Assembly (NCBI RefSeq): GCF_000974425.1
Contig: NZ_CP010429.1
Coordinates: 4,759,501-4,823,500 of the forward strand
DNA from: Spirosoma radiotolerans
Lineage (GTDB): Bacteria; Bacteroidota; Bacteroidia; Cytophagales; Spirosomataceae
Length of the DNA stretch: 64,000 nucleotides
Direction: 5' to 3'
Below the pieces are notes generated by a model. It was not told the DNA's origin and did no database searches. It saw nothing but the letters and a program-made list of their open reading frames with translations. Every line of letters begins with the position of its first letter. The first letter of the stretch is position 1. Shown here one piece after another: positions 61,781-64,000 of this stretch. The position numbers were made by a program, and so were the translations under genes.

Positions 61781-61794
61781 CTGTTTTGAGAGCG

Positions 61795-62235
61795 CTACCG
61801 TTCAGGATAGGTTTCGATCTGTCCTGATAACTCCTGTATCGCTTCCTGTAGTTGCGTACGGCTCAGCACAATATCCATTTCCACCGGAAAGTCAGGATAC
61901 TCGTGCCACGCGGGTGTCAGGTCGTGGCCCAACTGGATTTGTAGCCGGTAGCTGTCGTCAGACAAAGCCTTGGCATGCATACTTAGCCCTGGCTCGGAGA
62001 AGGTTAAAGCAACATGATTGGTGGCTTTATTCCAGAGCGACCGAAGTCCTGTCAGCAGCCGTTTAACCTCCCAGGTATGCAACCTTGCCGACTGTGTATC
62101 AGTCTGTTGCCGCCAGAAAGTCGAGAAACGGCACTGAAGCCGATTTCGGTCACGCCAGCTTTTTGTCGCTTGACCGTAACCAAGGATGGCAAACTCAAAA
62201 GAATCGAGAGAGTTAGCAGACGATATAAATTTCAT
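61795..62235 (-). CDS. WapI-like immunity family protein (tentative)
   Basis: A 146-residue cytoplasmic protein. The early SLDSFEFAILGYGQ, the centre RLHTWEVKRLLTGLRSLW, and LTFSEPGLSM match the pattern of the WapI immunity family, small antitoxins paired with contact-dependent toxins. No WapA-like or other polymorphic toxin is adjacent, so if the call is right it is an orphan immunity gene. Identification is by pattern only; an unrelated small protein is possible. Confidence 0.55.
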   Translation of the reverse strand: MKFISSANSLDSFEFAILGYGQATKSWRDRNRLQCRFSTFWRQQTDTQSARLHTWEVKRLLTGLRSLWNKATNHVALTFSEPGLSMHAKALSDDSYRLQIQLGHDLTPAWHEYPDFPVEMDIVLSRTQLQEAIQELSGQIETYPER

Positions 62236-62414
62236 AACGATATAATTTAGGGAGAGCGACTATTCTCTACCTAACAAATATACTAATTGTGTTGTTACAG
62301 ATTTTCGGCAAAAATGAACTATTTATAAGGCGTGTACCCAATTCTATCCAACGGGAAAGTTTATCAATCCGTTAACTTCCACCGTTAGTCACTGTTCCAA
62401 GTAGTCACTTTCCT

Positions 62415-62422
62415 TATCTTTG
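62415..62422 (+). promoter_or_regulatory. -7 element of the carboxynorspermidine synthase gene
   Basis: TATCTTTG, exact TAnnTTTG, 36 bases before the ATG. No clear -33 partner. Same 8-base form as at hisB and the family 2 glycosyltransferase. Confidence 0.45.
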
Positions 62423-62458
62423 CGGCCGAAAGGATATACAAACTAATCATTCAGATAG

Positions 62459-63667
62459 ATGGCAAACGTGCTCATCATTGGAGCCGGTGGTGTTGGTAGT
62501 GTCGTGGCGCATAAATGTGCCATGAACAGCAATGTCTTCACAACGATTATGCTGGCTAGTCGCACGAAATCAAAGTGCGACCGTATTGCAGCCGAAATTC
62601 AGGAGATGCACGGCGTCACGGTTCAAACAGCGCAGGTAGACGCTGATGTGGTGGCCGAGATGGTCGCGTTGATCCGCTCATTCAAGCCCGTGCTGGTTAT
62701 AAATGTGGCCCTCCCCTACCAGGATTTGCCCATTATGGACGCATGCCTGGAAGCGGGTGTGCACTATATGGATACGGCCAATTATGAACCCAAAGATGTT
62801 GCCAAGTTTGAATATAGCTGGCAGTGGGCCTATAAAGAGCGATTCGAGCAGGCTGGCCTGATGGCCCTTCTGGGTTGTGGCTTCGATCCGGGTGCCACGC
62901 AGGTATTCACCGCCTATGCCAACAAGCACTACTTCGACCGGATGGATTATCTGGACATCGTAGACTGTAATGCAGGCAATCACGGCAAAGCGTTTGCCAC
63001 CAATTTCAATCCCGAAATCAACATCCGGGAAATAACTCAGCCTGGCCGCTATTGGGAAAATGGCGAATGGATCGAGATTCCGGCGATGAGTATTCATAAA
63101 CCCATTGACTACCCCGAAATCGGCGCTCGTGAGTCGTACGTGCTGTATCACGAGGAACTGGAATCGCTGGTGAAGAACTTCCCGACTCTGAAGCGGGCTC
63201 GCTTCTGGATGACCTTTGGTCAGGCGTATCTGACTCACCTGGAAGTGCTCCAGAACGTGGGCATGACCCGCATCGACAAGGTACAGTTCCAGGGCATGGA
63301 CATTGTCCCGCTCGAATTTCTGAAAGCAGTGCTGCCTGCCCCTGATTCGCTGGGCGAAAATTACACGGGCCAAACCAGCATTGGTTGCCAGATCAAAGGT
63401 GTGAAAGATGGCGAAGAGCGCACATGCTTCATCTGGAACAACTGCGATCATGCCGAAACCTACCGCGAAGTGCGTGGACAGGCCGTTAGCTACACGACGG
63501 GCGTTCCGGCCATGATCGGCGCCATGCTAATGCTGACCGGCGTCTGGATGAAACCGGGTGTCTGGAACTGCGAAGAGTTGGACCCGGACCCGTTCATTGA
63601 GCAAATGAACAGACAGGGGCTACCCGTTCAGGAGCGTATCAACATCCCACTGCCACACGAGTATTAG
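62459..63667 (+). CDS. carboxynorspermidine synthase (saccharopine dehydrogenase family)
   Basis: A 402-residue NADPH-dependent enzyme of the saccharopine dehydrogenase superfamily. Rossmann motif LIIGAGGVGSVVAHKCAMNS is at the N-terminus; DACLEAGVHYMDTANYEP and GCGFDPGATQVFTAYA follow, matching carboxy(nor)spermidine dehydrogenase, which condenses aspartate semialdehyde with putrescine or diaminopropane. In many Bacteroidota it forms spermidine through carboxyspermidine. The decarboxylase (nspC) is not in the window. Confidence 0.88.
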   Translation: MANVLIIGAGGVGSVVAHKCAMNSNVFTTIMLASRTKSKCDRIAAEIQEMHGVTVQTAQVDADVVAEMVALIRSFKPVLVINVALPYQDLPIMDACLEAGVHYMDTANYEPKDVAKFEYSWQWAYKERFEQAGLMALLGCGFDPGATQVFTAYANKHYFDRMDYLDIVDCNAGNHGKAFATNFNPEINIREITQPGRYWENGEWIEIPAMSIHKPIDYPEIGARESYVLYHEELESLVKNFPTLKRARFWMTFGQAYLTHLEVLQNVGMTRIDKVQFQGMDIVPLEFLKAVLPAPDSLGENYTGQTSIGCQIKGVKDGEERTCFIWNNCDHAETYREVRGQAVSYTTGVPAMIGAMLMLTGVWMKPGVWNCEELDPDPFIEQMNRQGLPVQERINIPLPHEY

Positions 63668-63679
63668 GGCGTTGATTGG

Positions 63680-63720
63680 CAGGTTGGGCGTTCGTTATGT
63701 AGCGATTAACGCCCAACCTG
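63680..63720. terminator. 13-bp inverted repeat after carboxynorspermidine synthase
   Basis: Perfect arms 63680-63692 and 63708-63720 around 15 bases, starting 12 bases after the stop codon. Likely ends that transcript before the next gene. Confidence 0.6.
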
Positions 63721-63814
63721 TTAATTGGCACGACTTATCCATGGCCCGTTCATCTCAGATGGCGGGATTTTTCGTTATTTAGGCAGCCAATCATATCGAC
63801 TAATCTTTGCCCTT

Positions 63815-64000
63815 ATGAAAACACTTCTTCATCTTACAGTCGTCTTTCTCTCCCTTTCGATTGGCCATGCCCAAACCCGCGACACCACCAAAGCGAACAG
63901 CTCCACGCCCCTCAACCAGCGGAATGGCTACGAAACTTATCAATCTACAAATCAGATTGTTGGCGCTGGGCCAAATAGTATGGTTAACACCATTGATACC
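63815..64000 (+). CDS. secreted protein of unknown function (partial, 3' cut by window)
   Basis: An ATG at 63815 opens a frame that is still open at the window end (62 codons). It has a signal peptide, MKTLLHLTVVFLSLSIGHAQ, then a Thr/Ser/Asn-rich mature start (TRDTTKANSSTPLNQRNGYE) and VGAGPNSMVNTIDT. No family is recognised from this fragment. The typical cleavage sequence and long in-frame run support a real gene. Confidence 0.65.
   Translation, partial: MKTLLHLTVVFLSLSIGHAQTRDTTKANSSTPLNQRNGYETYQSTNQIVGAGPNSMVNTIDT

Noticed and set aside
62678-63451. Long open frame (257 codons) on the minus strand inside carboxynorspermidine synthase
   Set aside because: It overlaps almost all of a well-supported gene in the opposite sense and its translation has no recognisable motif; the frame is open because of codon bias in the true gene.
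1-64000. rRNA, tRNA, CRISPR arrays, insertion sequences
   Set aside because: Intergenic regions were read for tRNA arms, direct-repeat arrays and transposase frames, and none was found; a covariance-model search was not possible here.

Overview
The window reads as a chromosomal segment of a Bacteroidota bacterium, most likely order Cytophagales and close to Spirosoma. This rests on a GLPGLI-family protein beside a TonB-receptor-like barrel, a GldA-type ABC ATPase, BshA, DUF1080 and Tat-exported TIM-barrel proteins, MbnP, a near absence of Shine-Dalgarno sites, and several promoters of the Bacteroidota type (TTTG then TAnnTTTG). No rRNA, tRNA, CRISPR array, insertion sequence or phage module was seen. 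Gene density is high and most genes are housekeeping or envelope functions.

Layout. 0-6.3 kb (minus): GLPGLI protein and its outer-membrane barrel partner, then pabB and a NYN nuclease fused to a cold-shock-like domain. 6.5-12.6 kb: hisB, a 33-residue membrane peptide, a PlsC-like acyltransferase, a nitrilase-family hydrolase, lpxB, a QueD/PTPS enzyme and hldD. 12.7-19.5 kb: a DUF5666 protein with a response regulator and histidine kinase, a subtilisin-like protease, a Xaa-Pro aminopeptidase and a TetR regulator. 19.5-24.2 kb: an AT-rich gap, a family 2 glycosyltransferase, a Tat-exported isomerase, a DUF1080 protein and a MoeB-rhodanese fusion. 24.3-31.9 kb: panD, a flippase-like membrane protein, rfaE2, a zinc peptidase, a holin-like membrane protein, an exported methyltransferase, an amino-acid permease, gldA and a DUF4136 lipoprotein. 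32-41 kb: aroB, an MFS transporter, a SnoaL-like protein, a small lipoprotein, a Tat-exported HisC-like aminotransferase, a family 9 glycosyltransferase, an M16 peptidase, a MazG-like protein and a fatty-acid hydroxylase. 41-50.8 kb: type II NADH dehydrogenase, bshA, a UbiA prenyltransferase, a DUF3108-like protein, MerC, a MbnP/MbnH-like copper-linked pair, another TIM-barrel protein, DUF1059 and a beta-propeller lipoprotein. 51-55.4 kb: an exported alpha/beta hydrolase diverging from a TPP-riboswitch-controlled thiamin salvage operon, thiM-thiE-thiD-tenA. 55.5-64 kb: a flavin-binding stress protein, three beta-lactamase-fold hydrolases, a HipA-like kinase overlapping a DUF3037 gene, an orphan WapI-like immunity protein, carboxynorspermidine synthase and the start of a secreted protein.

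Shared themes. hldD, rfaE2, lpxB and the family 9 glycosyltransferase all serve lipopolysaccharide, but they are scattered rather than in one operon. The best candidates for poorly described biology are the HipA-like/DUF3037 gene pair, the MbnP/MbnH-like pair, the NYN-cold-shock fusion, a competing pairing in the TPP riboswitch, and a striking set of long, nearly perfect intergenic inverted repeats. These repeats have 20-37 bp arms of unrelated sequence and sit at gene ends, sometimes covering both stop codons of convergent genes.
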